Shown here: positions 53,954 to 64,000 of the stretch, one piece after another
Position numbering within the stretch: position 1 is the stretch's first letter
Layout of the letters: each line of letters begins with the position of its first letter
Source: Aselliscus stoliczkanus
Taxonomy: Eukaryota; Chordata; Mammalia; Chiroptera; Hipposideridae
Direction: 5' to 3'
Assembly: GCA_033961575.1 (NCBI GenBank)
Contig: CM066730.1
Span: 133,610,023 to 133,674,022 of the forward strand
DNA length: 64,000 nucleotides
Notes under the pieces: model-generated
What the model saw: the letters and a program-made list of their open reading frames with translations, nothing else
Told to the model about the DNA's origin: nothing
Databases searched by the model: none
Program-made: the position numbers and the translations under genes

Positions 53954-54030
53954 TGGTTCGGGTCCCACATTTGAGGGCCAGTGGCACTGCCCTCAAAAAA
54001 AATAAAATAAAATAAAATAAAATAAAAAAA
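53954..54030 (+). mobile_element. 5'-truncated short tRNA SINE
   Basis: Begins at the B box (TGGTTCGGGTCCCACATTTG) and ends in (AAAAT)n. Perfect 16-bp target-site duplication TAAAAATCTTACTTTC at 53,938-53,953 and 54,031-54,046. Confidence 0.95.
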
Positions 54031-54229
54031 TAAAAATCTTACTTTCCTCTAATGCCAAATTCAATTAAAAATAAATTAAATATCATGACTAAATCAATAT
54101 AGAGCAATGATAATTCTAAATATGTTTTACTGTGATAAACACCCACTTCTCCCAACACCAATACAACTAGTACAGAGCAGACAGGTAAATGGAGAGATAA
54201 AAAGCCTACTCATATGAAGACTTCATGGG

Positions 54230-54325
54230 ATTCATGACATGTCAAAACATATCAACTGTATATGTTAAGCATGTAAGTTTATTGGATGTCAATCATACCT
54301 CAATAAAACTGATTTGATAATAAAA
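54230..54325 (+). repeat. L1 3' tail
   Basis: AAGTTTATTGGATGTCAATC followed by ATACCTCAATAAAACTGAT; older L1 terminus. Confidence 0.75.
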
Positions 54326-54334
54326 TAGCGAGAA

Positions 54335-54535
54335 CTTATTGAGCAACATATTGACATCATATAAACTAGTTTTATATACGGTGTGCCACTTTTCATAACT
54401 ACATGATTAGTTTGTTATTATACCCATTTCACAGATGCTGAACTAATTTGCTCAAAGCCAGGAGGGTAGAGTCATGATTTGATCTAGGTGTGTCTGCCCC
54501 TAAAGCCCTTGCTCTTTCTAGAACATTACAGTTCT
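54335..54535 (-). repeat. MIR fragment
   Basis: TACCCATTTCACAGATGCTG, AGCCAGGAGGGTAGAGTCAT, CCCTAAAGCCCTTGCTCTTT in reverse-MIR order. Confidence 0.7.
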
Positions 54536-54623
54536 TTTATATGCTGATAAGTACATGCTGAAATGACTTAGCAATCAACAGATTAAAAGCACACTGAGTA
54601 TTTCTTGAGAGGCAGAAAAAGTA

Positions 54624-54702
54624 TTGGGTTGTTGGAAAAGTCATGACGTTTTTTCTATGCTTTTCGTTGCAAACACGTGTCATGACTTTTCTGAAAACCC
54701 AA
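54624..54702. mobile_element. Mariner-type MITE, copy 2
   Basis: 79 bp starting TTGGGTTGTTGGAAAAGTCA and ending ATGACTTTTCTGAAAACCCAA, flanked by TA at 54,622-54,623 and 54,703-54,704. Ends match copy 1 at 27,972. Confidence 0.92.
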
Positions 54703-54899
54703 TATTTTGTAGGTGTCTTTTTCTTTCACTGTCCATTTGAACAAGCATAAGTAAGCCATTTGGACACAGGCTCAATGCTATTTTTCACTTTCTTTTTAAA
54801 ATTCAGTTTGGTACAACTAGAAGGAACATCAGAATGGACTTAAAAGGTGGGTTTAAATCCCATCTCTAAGACCAGCAAGCTAAGCTCTCTAAGCTTCAA

Positions 54900-55430
54900 C
54901 GTACCCTCTATACAGCATCCAAAGGCATCTTTCTAAAGTGGAAGTCAAATCCCACCATTTATTTGCTTAAAACTCTTCAAAGGTTTCCCACAGCACAACA
55001 CCAAGTACTACATCCAAGCTTGATAAGGGCCTTGCCACCATCTGGCTCCTTCCTCCTCTCCAATCTTACCTTTCCCCTCTCCAACTCACCACGCTGTACA
55101 TCAAGGACTACTTTTTCAGTTTTGCAAATGTGCCAAGCTCTTTGCACAAGGGGATCCTGAGGCCCAGAAAAACTCTTTTCGCTTTCTCAGAGAGGCCTTC
55201 CCTCAACTATTGCTCTTTCTGAGAGTACCCAGTGTTTTCCTTCACGGCAAAAATTGGTAATGTTTGGTGTATTTACTTTTGTAGCTATATCATTCATGTC
55301 TTTCATGTAGAGGAGCTCTGAGGTCCATGAAAGCAGGAGCCAAATCAGTTTGGTTCACCACATTTCCAGAGCCTAGCTTTTAGGGAGCACTCCGTCAGGA
55401 TTTGCTGAGTGAACCCGGGAATGATGATCT
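54900..55430 (+). repeat. L2 LINE 3' segment
   Basis: AAAACTCTTCAAAGGTTTCC, GCTCTTTGCACAAGGGGATC, CAGAGAGGCCTTCCCTCAAC, GAGGTCCATGAAAGCAGGAG in L2 order. Confidence 0.85.
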
Positions 55431-56794
55431 TGGTCAAGGCTCTTCATCTATGTCTCTCAGGGGATTTCACAATATCCTCATCTAGAAAGTAATGGATGTG
55501 GACAAGTGGTTCCCACAGACCCTTAAGAAACCAAAGAGAAAAGTGGTAAGAGGGCAAAGAATGAAGGCCAACAGTGGGGAAGTACATGGACTTACAACTA
55601 GAGAGAAAGAACAACCTTCCAACTGGCTTTGATCAAATTTATGTAAAAACAAAAAGGGGGGGGGGAGAGCATCTTCATTTCCTGTTGACTGAGAAGCTGT
55701 GGGTCAGCACTATGAGATTATTAACAGTGATCCAAGACTAAACAAAACGTCCAAACAGTACCAGGAAACACTCAGATGAGAATGAAGGAGAAAACTTAAT
55801 ACTAGCCTTTAAAGAATGAGGAACTACCTGTGATGGCTCCTCGTTCTTCAAAGGCAACCTCTATCCCCTCCATCCCCCTCTGTGTGGCCTTCAACAAACT
55901 ATTTCTCTCTCTTACAGTTCCTAAACTAATTCCAAGCAAAGACAAACAATTTTGCAATAACCATTGGCTTAGTTTTCTTCAACCATCACATGCAAACTGT
56001 TACCAGAAAAGCAGTTAAAAATGTGCCTTCCCCTTTTTTGGGCATTTTTTTACTTCCCATTTATTAAGTCTCGAGATCTGCCTGCATACAGTGTACTAAA
56101 CTGTCTGTGGATAATTCTAACATATGGGTTCCAGATCCCATGGCCCCCACATATTTTCCTTTCAATCTCACCATCTACATCAGACCGGTTCTTATGTCAT
56201 TCACCTCTCCAGTCAAAACAAAACCAACCATGTTCTCAAACTCCTTGCCTGCCCCTCTTTAATGCTTAAACCACCAGGCCGATGAGAAAGAGATGGATTA
56301 CAAACCGCTTGTAGTTGGGTTATGGCTTTTGTTTTTCTCCACAATATTGTACACCAGCGGTAGGGACAAAAAGAAAATGCTCTGTAACAGAAAGCTTGTT
56401 GCCTCCCACCTCAAGGAGCTCTGGGCTTTCTGATGCCCAGCCCAACACCACCAATCAAAACAAGCAAAGCTATCTACCTCCCACAGCTTGCCAAAAACAA
56501 AATACAAGAACTGTCCTAAATATACAAAGTTGCAGACATATAAAAACACACATACTTCCCCAACAGACCAGAAATTACATAGCACCTTTCAGTAATATTC
56601 TGTGTAACAGCAATCATTTTGGAGGGGAATAAAATAAATTAACATTCTGAGGACTCCTAACAAAATTTCTGGCATTATACCCTATCACATCTTTCCAATT
56701 CCTACTCCTCACTCACATCCTGAGTATCGCTTTACATGCGTTTAGGAGGGGCTGCATTCCATGGACCCCACCAGACACTATTTATGCTGCTCCA

Positions 56795-57085
56795 GAAGTG
56801 GTAAACATATTGAGCATTTAATCATGTACCAGGCACTTTGCTAAATCTTTCATATAGATTATCTCAGTTAATTTTTACAGCAATCCTATGAGGTAGATTT
56901 TATTTATTATTCAGGAAACCAAGGTAGATAGAGCTTAATTTTCCCCCAAGTATATAACAGCTATGAAGAGCCAGAATGTGGAGATACACCAAAGAGATAC
57001 TATTATTCTCATTTTATAGGTAAGGATATTATGATTCAGAGTGACTTAAGCTCTGAGCCTTGAATGGGATCCAGAACATATAACC
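56795..57085 (-). repeat. MIR-derived sequence, possibly two overlapping copies
   Basis: ATCATGTACCAGGCACTTTG, CAGCAATCCTATGAGGTAGA, then a second CATTTTATAGGTAAGGATAT block in reverse-MIR order. Confidence 0.7.
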
Positions 57086-57398
57086 CAGTGAGTCTTCCAT
57101 CACACTGATCATACTAGTTAAAACCTGTTGCCAAAGTAAGATTAATGGTGGTTGACCCAGCTATCTCAACTGTATTTATTTTAGTCAATACTAAGGAGAG
57201 GGTATCCTTAAATCTCTGATTCTGTTCCAAGCTCATGGCTCATCATGTTTGTCCTAGGCTAAGTCTATAATGCAAAAATAACCAGTCTATTCTGTCCTTG
57301 ATTCAGTTGAGACAGGCTGATCATGGGCTCAGAGAATCCAGAGTAAACTGGGGCAATCCAAAATCAGTATAGGATCTACTGCTCTACCCTCTTCCTTT

Positions 57399-57833
57399 TT
57401 TTTTTTTTCCTAAAGAATTTATTGGGGAATTGGGGGAGGTTAGAGCATTGGGAAACCGGGGAAGAGGAACAGACAAGCTGCTATCCCTCTGTTCCTGTCT
57501 AGCTGTGGAGGACGGTGCCTCACTGGCCCATGTTGGCATTGTGATCATTGCACTCTTCCGAGCTGAGGCAGTCGCTCCCTGGCCACTGGATGGCCACCCA
57601 CGGCGGCTCGCAGCAGCTCACGAAAGCGCACTCCAGCTGCCGGCCAGCCCCAGTGCAGCCTACACAGTCGCTGGTGACTCATGGCAGCCCATCTCCAGGT
57701 CGAGCTGTTGTTCACCATCTTAGCTATAGAGGGCGCAGCATCATTGGCCCTAATGTGGGATCTGAACTGGGGCCCTGCTGCTCAGAGCTGGTGTCCCAAG
57801 CTAACTCCTAACCAATGTGCCACTCGGCAAGCC
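57399..57833 (-). mobile_element. Long tRNA-derived SINE
   Basis: Reverse: T-run, TTTATTGGGGAATTGGGGGA, ending CCACTCGGCAAGCC. Target duplication CTACCCTCTTCCTTT (57,384) / CTACCTCTTCCTTT (57,834), one base different. Confidence 0.92.
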
Positions 57834-58339
57834 CTACCTCTTCCTTTCTAGTAGACCATTCCCAGAGGACCCAAAGGTCCAGGTGATCTCCGAACATTCA
57901 CAGAAGGAGTAAGAGGAAATAACAGAGATGGCGTTCTCAAGCCTTGCTGTTCGTCACAGCTTTTGAAACCTACAGATTCCCAAGCTTTACCAAGTTAACA
58001 TCCTGGTTCACTTGGTCTGGGTCAGAGGCCAAAGAACAGGCATTTTTGACAAAGCACTCCAGGTGAGTCTGACTAGCACTCAGGTTTGGGACAACTGGAC
58101 CAGGACATTAAACTTCATGTCACTTCTGTTTCCTTAGTTGCACTTTCTATACTGTCTCTCTGCCTTCAACATATAAACATTTCCAAGCTTCCCTAACTTA
58201 TAAAACTATTAGCAGCAGCAATGACAATAAAAACCCCAGCTATACCCTAAGCTATAAATGACCTTTTTCCTTTTTTAGAAGAGGGGTGTACAGATTCTCC
58301 ATTTCTTGCCATTCCATTCATCCATCCATTCCGCATATG

Positions 58340-58925
58340 CCATGGCTTCTCTCCACCACCCCCTCCCACTTTTGGATGACCTTTAATACTCTCTCCCATT
58401 TTCTTCCTCTTCCTACACTTCTATCCATTCTCTACAGAGCTCTCTTGTCAAATCTGCTTAAAGTCCGTCAGTTGCTTGACTTCAGGCTAAAAACCAGTCA
58501 ATTCAAAACCCAAACCAAACACCAAACAAAACTCTTCAGCCTGACGGATAAAAGGCCTGTTAAAATCTGGCCTAGTGCTATCTTTCTGTTACGTTACTTA
58601 CTCCCTCTTACACAGTGATCCATGCGGGCTGCACTTTCTACAGATTCTGAAATGGGAAATGAGCTTGCTGCAAACATATCTCCTGGATAATTCCTATTTA
58701 CTCTTAAGAGTCAACTCAATCTCAATGTGGGTCAAGGGCCCTGCCTTACCTTTCTCATGACAGCACTCAGCACTGCATCGGAACTGTACTTGTCTGTTGA
58801 TTTTTCTCCTCCTCCGCACTCCCCCAACACACACACACACACACCCCTTGGTTGTGAGTTCTCTGGGGGCAGGAACTCTGTCTTAACTATCTTTGTGTCT
58901 GCCATAGTACTCTGCTACCATATGG
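58340..58925 (+). repeat. L2 LINE segment
   Basis: GTGAGTTCTCTGGGGGCAGG and AACTCTGTCTTAACTATCTT near the end are the L2 terminal motif; the upstream part is more diverged. Includes a short (CA)n at 58,829-58,844. Confidence 0.7.
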
Positions 58926-59187
58926 TTGTTACCTGAGAGAAGCTCTTTATGAGGGAGTATGAGGAAGGAGTCAAGTTGATTCTAGGTCTCAAGCTTCAGT
59001 GAAAAGTACAGTGAGGATGCTGTTAACTGACAGGTGGAACATGGGCCAAGGAGGAGGTGTGGGTGGGAAGACAGAAGATTATAAGTTTCGTTTTAGTCAT
59101 AAAAGGTTTGAAGTATCAGTAGGCAGAATACAGAATGGAGATATATCTCTGAATAGGAAGCAGTCGATTGTAGGGAGGCCATTGGAC

Positions 59188-59345
59188 TAGGAGTCAGCAC
59201 ACTGTGTTTAGTCATGTCAATACCAATAATTTGTTGTTTGACCTCAGGTAGGTCAGTTAACTTCTCTGGGCCTGTTCTTCACCTATAACATGGAGCAGAT
59301 ATTTGTCCGTGGTATCCATGGTAAGAATAAGACAGGAGTATAAAG
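59188..59345 (+). repeat. MIR fragment
   Basis: TTTGACCTCAGGTAGGTCAG, TTAACTTCTCTGGGCCTGTT in MIR order. Confidence 0.75.
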
Positions 59346-59580
59346 TGGTTTATGAGGTTCAAGAAGCAATCGACTGACTTTCTTGTCTACATTGTACATT
59401 TAGATTCAACATAGTTTCATGTGAATAATATTATCAACTGCACAGTCTGTGTCACTCTATACACCTGAGACATTTATATGTGCTGATTTGCTGCTAAGCT
59501 AAAGAATAACTAGTGCTACCTTAGAGCAAATCAAAAGCACATTTTTTTCTTCACTACGGTCCTTCAAAAGTCTTGGTTAT

Positions 59581-60029
59581 GGGCCGGCCAAGTGGTGCAT
59601 TGGTTAAGCGCTGGTTTTGGGATGCCAGCAGCCCCGGTTCGGATCCCACATGAGGGCCAGTGACACTGCCCTCTACAGCTAACAACAGCTCCACCTGGAG
59701 CTGGGCTGTGCGAGCCCCGGTGATGGTGTGGGCTGCAGCCCCTGCTGCAGTGGGCTGCCATAGGCTACAGTGAGTGGCCCGCAGCCAGCGTGAGCGGCTG
59801 GCAGCCAGCGTGAGCTGCCAATAGCCGCGGTGAGCGACATCCAGAGGCCAGCGACTGATCTGCCTCATCCGGGAAGAGCTCAATGAGGATACCAACAGTG
59901 AAGCAACATCCTCCGCAACTAAACTGAAGAACAAAAAGACAGCAACTTGTCTGTTCCCCTTCCCCGATTCCCCAACGCTGTTCCCCTCCACCAATTCCCC
60001 AATAAAATCTTAAAAAAAAAAAAAAAAAA
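59581..60029 (+). mobile_element. Long tRNA-derived SINE, young
   Basis: GGGCCGGCCAAGTGGTGCAT head to A-tail of about 20. Perfect 15-bp target-site duplication AAAAGTCTTGGTTAT at 59,566-59,580 and 60,030-60,044. Confidence 0.97.
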
Positions 60030-60086
60030 AAAAGTCTTGGTTATAAAAAAGAAATGAGAAAACATACAAAGAGAATCCTAGTTTGT

Positions 60087-60135
60087 TTCCTTCCTTCCTT
60101 CCTTCCTTCCTTCCTTCCTTCATTCATTCATTCAA
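60087..60135. repeat. (CCTT)n then (CATT)n microsatellite
   Basis: About eight TTCC units followed by CATTCATTCATTCA. Confidence 0.95.
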
Positions 60136-60186
60136 TAAGTACTTATTGTGTCCCTGCTATTGGGAGGTAGGCCCACACAAAATAAA

Positions 60187-60532
60187 GGCCGGCCAAGTGG
60201 CTCAGTTGGTTAAGAGTGTGAACTCTGAGCAACAGGGTCATAGGTTCAATTCCCACATGGGCCAGTGAGCTGTGCCCAAGCTGAGCTGCCGCTGAGATCA
60301 GCTGGTGAGAGCATGTGTTCCTAATAACAAGGTTTCCAGTTTGACTCCTGCATGAGATGGTGGGCTACACCTACCAGCAACTAAGATTGAACATGTCACC
60401 TTGAGCTGAGAGGCCGGATGGTGACTGGACTCGGAGCTGAGCTAGATGCACCCTCCACAACTAAGACTGAAGGACAACAACTTGGCTGTTCCTCTTTCCC
60501 AATTCCCCAATAAAATCTTTAAAATAAATAAG

Positions 60533-60571
<39 letters not shown>

Positions 60572-60573
60572 AA
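60187..60573 (+). mobile_element. Dimeric tRNA SINE with (TAAA)n tail
   Basis: Head GGCCGGCCAAGTGGCTCAGT with B box GGTTCAATTCCC, a second tRNA-like part near 60,300 (GGTTTCCAGTTTGACTCC), tail AATTCCCCAATAAAATCTTT, then about a dozen TAAA units (60,521-60,572). Confidence 0.88.
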
Positions 60574-61889
60574 AGGAGCATAGATAGGGTCAAGTAGATG
60601 TCCAATATAAGTTAAAATTCTATAGTAAGAATGAGGTATAGAGAAAAGTAATAAAGAAGAGTTGCAACTGGGCCCACACACCTCGGAAGGGGCCCACAGC
60701 CTCTGCGCTCTCCTGGAGGTGGCCAAGGACCCCACTGAGGCTGTACCTCAGTTTGTCTCCTCCCATTGCTCAGTCCTGTTTTCTTCCCTTTTGCCGCAGG
60801 CTGCCAGTCTCCATTTTGGAGTCTGCCTCCTGGTAAACCCAACAAGCTACACTAGACAAGGAAGTTTTACCTATAAGAGTCAGGGAAGGTGGCAAAGAAG
60901 TTGGTTCCCAAGGAAGGAGTGATATTTTACAAGTCAGAGAAGGCAGGTATTGTGGTCTAGAATGAAACAACAGGAACAGAAATGTGGAGGAGTGACAAAG
61001 GCTGGTGATTTGAAGAAATGAAAGTAGTAGAGCTCAGAGGGCTTAAAGGAGAGCAAGAGGGGCAGAAGATGAAGGTCGTCCACCTTTGTCTCAGAGGTCC
61101 AGGGAGCCATCAGAAAAATGCAGTGATAGAGCAGGTATTTTCAAAATATCTACAGTGTACAGAATCTATTGAAGCAGAGAAACCTTTGGGGATGTTTCTA
61201 CATTAATTAATCTTCTAGAAAGGCAATGACGATCTAAGTTTGTGGCATTTGCACTGAAGACAAAAGGGACTGATTCAAGACACATCCGTGAGGTACGGAA
61301 TCTGAGCCAAGTTTCCTCTTCAGTGAAGAGGGGATGAGGAGTCCCATGTCACAAATCAGTGTGATGAGCAAAAAAAGGAGCACACAGACTGGAGAGGGCG
61401 AGGAAAAGCTCCCAGTGTAACCAGGATGTTACACTGGGCACGGATAATTGGGAGAGTGAACCCAGACAGTGGAGTAAGTGTACAGGAAAGTCTGTGTTTT
61501 GTTTACTTTTTGATGTACCTGCAGCATAATCATAGAGAGATGTGCGTCCTGAAGCTGATTACACAATAAATAAATTCAGATATAGGCCTCAGCCGGAGAT
61601 AAAGATCTGCAATTCAGCAGCATGTGGTGGGAGCTGAGGTGCTGACTAAATTGCGAACATCCAGGGAAGTAACACTTAGTGAGGTGAGGACGTGTGGAGA
61701 CATCTACCCTTGGGAACAACAGAGTGACAGAAAAATGGCCTGAGGAGGAAACTAAAAAGGACTGAGCAGAGAAGAAAGAGGATAAATGGAAACCAAAGGA
61801 CAGCAGTGTTTCAAAAGAGAAGTTTACATGTCACCTGCCACACACCTGTCAAGTAAAACTGTGGACAGGCCATCTGAAATCTTTCAAGG

Positions 61890-62060
61890 GAACATGATAG
61901 TAAAAAACTGGGACAATCTAAATATTGAACTAGAGTAGATGGGTTAATTCAACAATATTATATAATCATCATGGCAATGATAGGGAAGAAGATTTACTTA
62001 CATATGCACTAAAGAATGCGCAGGATACATTTGTTAAGTAACAAAAAACAAACAAAAACC
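61890..62060 (+). repeat. Possible old L1 fragment
   Basis: AACTGGGACAATCTAAATAT and GTTAATTCAACAATATTATA resemble the L1 3' coding end; strongly diverged. Confidence 0.45.
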
Positions 62061-62107
62061 CCTAAACAAACAGGCTGTATCCATTATGATCGTATGTGCT
62101 ATAAGAG

Positions 62108-62109
<2 letters not shown>

Positions 62110-62150
<41 letters not shown>
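62110..62150. repeat. (GT)n(AT)n microsatellite
   Basis: About 14 GT units followed by AT units. Confidence 0.97.
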
Positions 62151-62326
62151 GATTATATGTGGAAAATAAAATCTTTTGAAATCAATATAACAGGGTTGTT
62201 GTGAGAAACTATGAGAAAGACTAGACATTGAAATAGCTCACAGTAGAAAAATTGAACTTGAAAAGGAATCAACATGAAGAAAAGGGCCCTTTGTGTACTT
62301 AATTTTGTGTATGTGTGTGTATATGT

Positions 62327-62348
62327 CACACACACACACACACACACA
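62327..62348. repeat. (CA)n microsatellite
   Basis: About 11 CA units. Confidence 0.95.
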
Positions 62349-62411
62349 AGAATGGAAACTGAATCACATAACCTTGAGAAACGTAGATTTCTAAGTGACT
62401 GAATAATTTTT

Positions 62412-62538
62412 TGTTTTGTTTTGATTTTTTTTTGTTTTTTTTTTGAGGGCAGTGTCACTGGCCCTCATATGTGGGACTCGAACCGGGGCCGCTGGCTTCC
62501 CAAACCAGCACTTAACCACCACGCCACTCGGCCGGCCC
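62412..62538 (-). mobile_element. Short tRNA-derived SINE
   Basis: Reverse copy ending GCCACTCGGCCGGCCC. Target duplication TGAATAATTTTT (62,400) / TGAATAAATTTT (62,539), slightly diverged. Confidence 0.92.
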
Positions 62539-63678
62539 TGAATAAATTTTAAATATTATATAAATAATTGCCACATCTTTTATGGCACTAATGCAACCAC
62601 GAGGGCAGGTAATTAGGCATGAAAACAAACTAGAAATTCCTAATTTGGTTGCTTTTTTTATTCTTTTATTTTAGGTTTTTAGGTAGACCATAGCTTTTCA
62701 TTACAATGGTATTAGCATAGTTAACAGATAATTTTCATGGTATTTTAAAGAAAAGAGAAAAGCCTACAGCACACAGCCATTCTTTGTCTTTCACAGAAGG
62801 AAGAGATGAAGCAGTGAAATTAGCAGCACAACCTACAGCTCCAGTACCCACCTGGACCTCCTGCACATTCACTGCTGTAATGTGACTTATAAATGCCCCC
62901 TACACCCCATGAATCCTGTTTCTCAATGAAGACTGCAATGCGACCAAGATGGAAGTTTGCAAGTTCAAATGCTCTTTAAATCAAACACAATAAAGAAAAG
63001 TCTAGTTACTTTTTCTTCGGTGAGAAAGACGAACTCCCACTTCCACTCTCACCTCAATTGCATAACTCAAGAGAGCAAGAGACAACTTTCCTTGGACTCT
63101 TCAAATAAACTCTCTTTCGGGATCAGGCTATGCACAAGAAAATAGCTCAGCAGGAAGAAAAAAAAAAGAGTGAGAAACTAGGGATAAAAGCAGGAAAGAA
63201 CTTGTACAAAACGTTACTAGCACCATCATATAACACGTGCGCTGTCAAACATTAGTGATTTGAATGGAATCAGGGACAAGGAGTCAATTTAGAAAGTTAG
63301 TGAACTGACAGGGGTGGTTTTAAGAAAGAGAATACACATGTGTGTTGGATGGATGGACATAAGACCTAATTCTGGATAAATGAACCTGAGAATCGTTTAC
63401 AATTTCTGTGAGTCTGTTCCCAACGAGCCTGAAAGGCAATCTGAAACTGTGTTATCAATTAGGGACTCATTGATGGATTATACACACTCTGTAAAAGCCT
63501 AAGGCTGGACATCTTACAGATGTAAATATCAGACATGCGATAGCCTAGGAAGTACAATAATTCTGCTCTGAAAAGGGACATGAGCTGGAGGGGAGGAAAA
63601 GAAGCAGTGCTGAGGTCACCCTTCATCATCTACTGCTCCTCTCATGTTACAAGTGATGCTCAAGAATGTAGACTTTGG

Positions 63679-64000
63679 GGACCGGCTGAGTGGCGCATCG
63701 GTTAAGAGCTGGTTTTGGGATGCCAGCAGCCCCGGTTCGGATCCCATATATGAGGGCCAGTGACACTGCACTCTACAGCTAACAACAGCTCCACCTGGAG
63801 CTGAGCTGCTGTGAGTCCCCAGGGACAGTGTTGGCTGCAGCCCCTGCTGCAGTGGGCTGCCATAGGCTACAGTGAGTGGCTGGCAGCCAACATGAGTGGC
63901 TGGCAGCCAGTGTGAGCTGCCAATAGCCATGGTGAGCGACCATCCAGAGGCCGGCGACCGATCTCCTTCATCTGGGAAGAGCGCAATGACGATACCAACA
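63679..64000 (+). mobile_element. Long tRNA-derived SINE, cut by the window edge
   Basis: GGACCGGCTGAGTGGCGCAT head, B box GGTTCGGATCCC and central CAGC repeats; the tail lies beyond 64,000. Confidence 0.93.

Larger units (their letters stand above)
50622..64000. other. CACHD1 upstream intron, partial (more than 13.4 kb)
   Basis: Contains five tRNA SINEs of varying form, a 5'-truncated and a short reverse SINE, L2, MIR, a mariner MITE, simple repeats and a CpG-bearing block near 53.2-53.6 kb. No CACHD1 exon upstream of VLADNLK was found, so the preceding exon lies beyond the window. Confidence 0.8.

Noticed and set aside
54624..54702. Near-palindrome considered as a microRNA hairpin
   Set aside because: TA-flanked mariner MITE with a second copy at 27,972. 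Such MITEs can give rise to microRNAs, but nothing here shows expression.
59554..59994. 146-codon minus-strand open frame
   Set aside because: Lies wholly inside a SINE and recurs in translation at other SINE copies (50.9 kb, 6.7 kb); not a protein-coding gene.
50622..64000. Search for the preceding CACHD1 exon
   Set aside because: No minus-strand segment matching the residues expected before VLADNLK was found; the intron continues past 64,000.

Overview
This window is mammalian nuclear DNA, almost certainly from a bat. It holds one gene: a 20-exon internal stretch of CACHD1 (VWFA and cache domain-containing protein 1) on the minus strand. The bat call rests on many copies of a tRNA-derived SINE with a GGCCGGCC-type head, a B box of the form GGTTCGGATCC and an ...AATTCCCCAATAAAATCTT(A)n tail. 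This family resembles the SINEs of rhinolophoid bats (Rhin-1-like). Two short mariner MITEs and an L1 family with a bat-type 3' end fit the same picture. The order is fairly secure; the family or species is inference.

Layout, in transcription order (right to left): 50,622-64,000 is the left part of a long upstream intron with SINEs, L2, MIR and simple repeats and no recognised exon. Window exons 1-5 (50,621 down to 31,444) encode the end of the VWA_N region and the VWA domain, including an intact MIDAS core D-H-G-A-S. Exons 6-15 (28,464 down to 8,595) encode the tandem cache-type extracellular region. Exons 16-19 (6,028 down to 2,609) encode a cysteine-rich membrane-proximal region. Exon 20 (1,136-1,297) encodes the single transmembrane helix and the first cytosolic residues. 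The last coding sequence (about 138 residues of cytosolic tail) lies left of the window; the signal peptide and roughly the first 172 residues lie right of it. The 20 exons total 2,889 bp (963 codons). They join in frame at every junction, all introns are GT-AG, and no stop codon interrupts them, so the locus reads as a functional single-copy gene.

The introns (92 bp to 7.6 kb within the window) are filled with layered mobile DNA. The old layer is MIR, L2, hAT/Charlie-like elements, a Tigger/MER2-like element and MaLR-type LTR relics. Middle-aged L1 3' ends follow, including an internally deleted L1 of about 3.7 kb. The youngest layer is tRNA SINEs, several still with perfect target-site duplications. 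The least explained structures are a diverged direct duplication of intronic sequence that flanks two coding exons, a CpG-bearing block at about 53.2-53.6 kb, and a three-unit tRNA SINE.

I found no new multi-gene system, CRISPR array, operon or non-host gene. Apart from the repeats, the window reads as an ordinary vertebrate gene. Family residue numbers below follow human CACHD1 (1,274 aa) from memory and are approximate.
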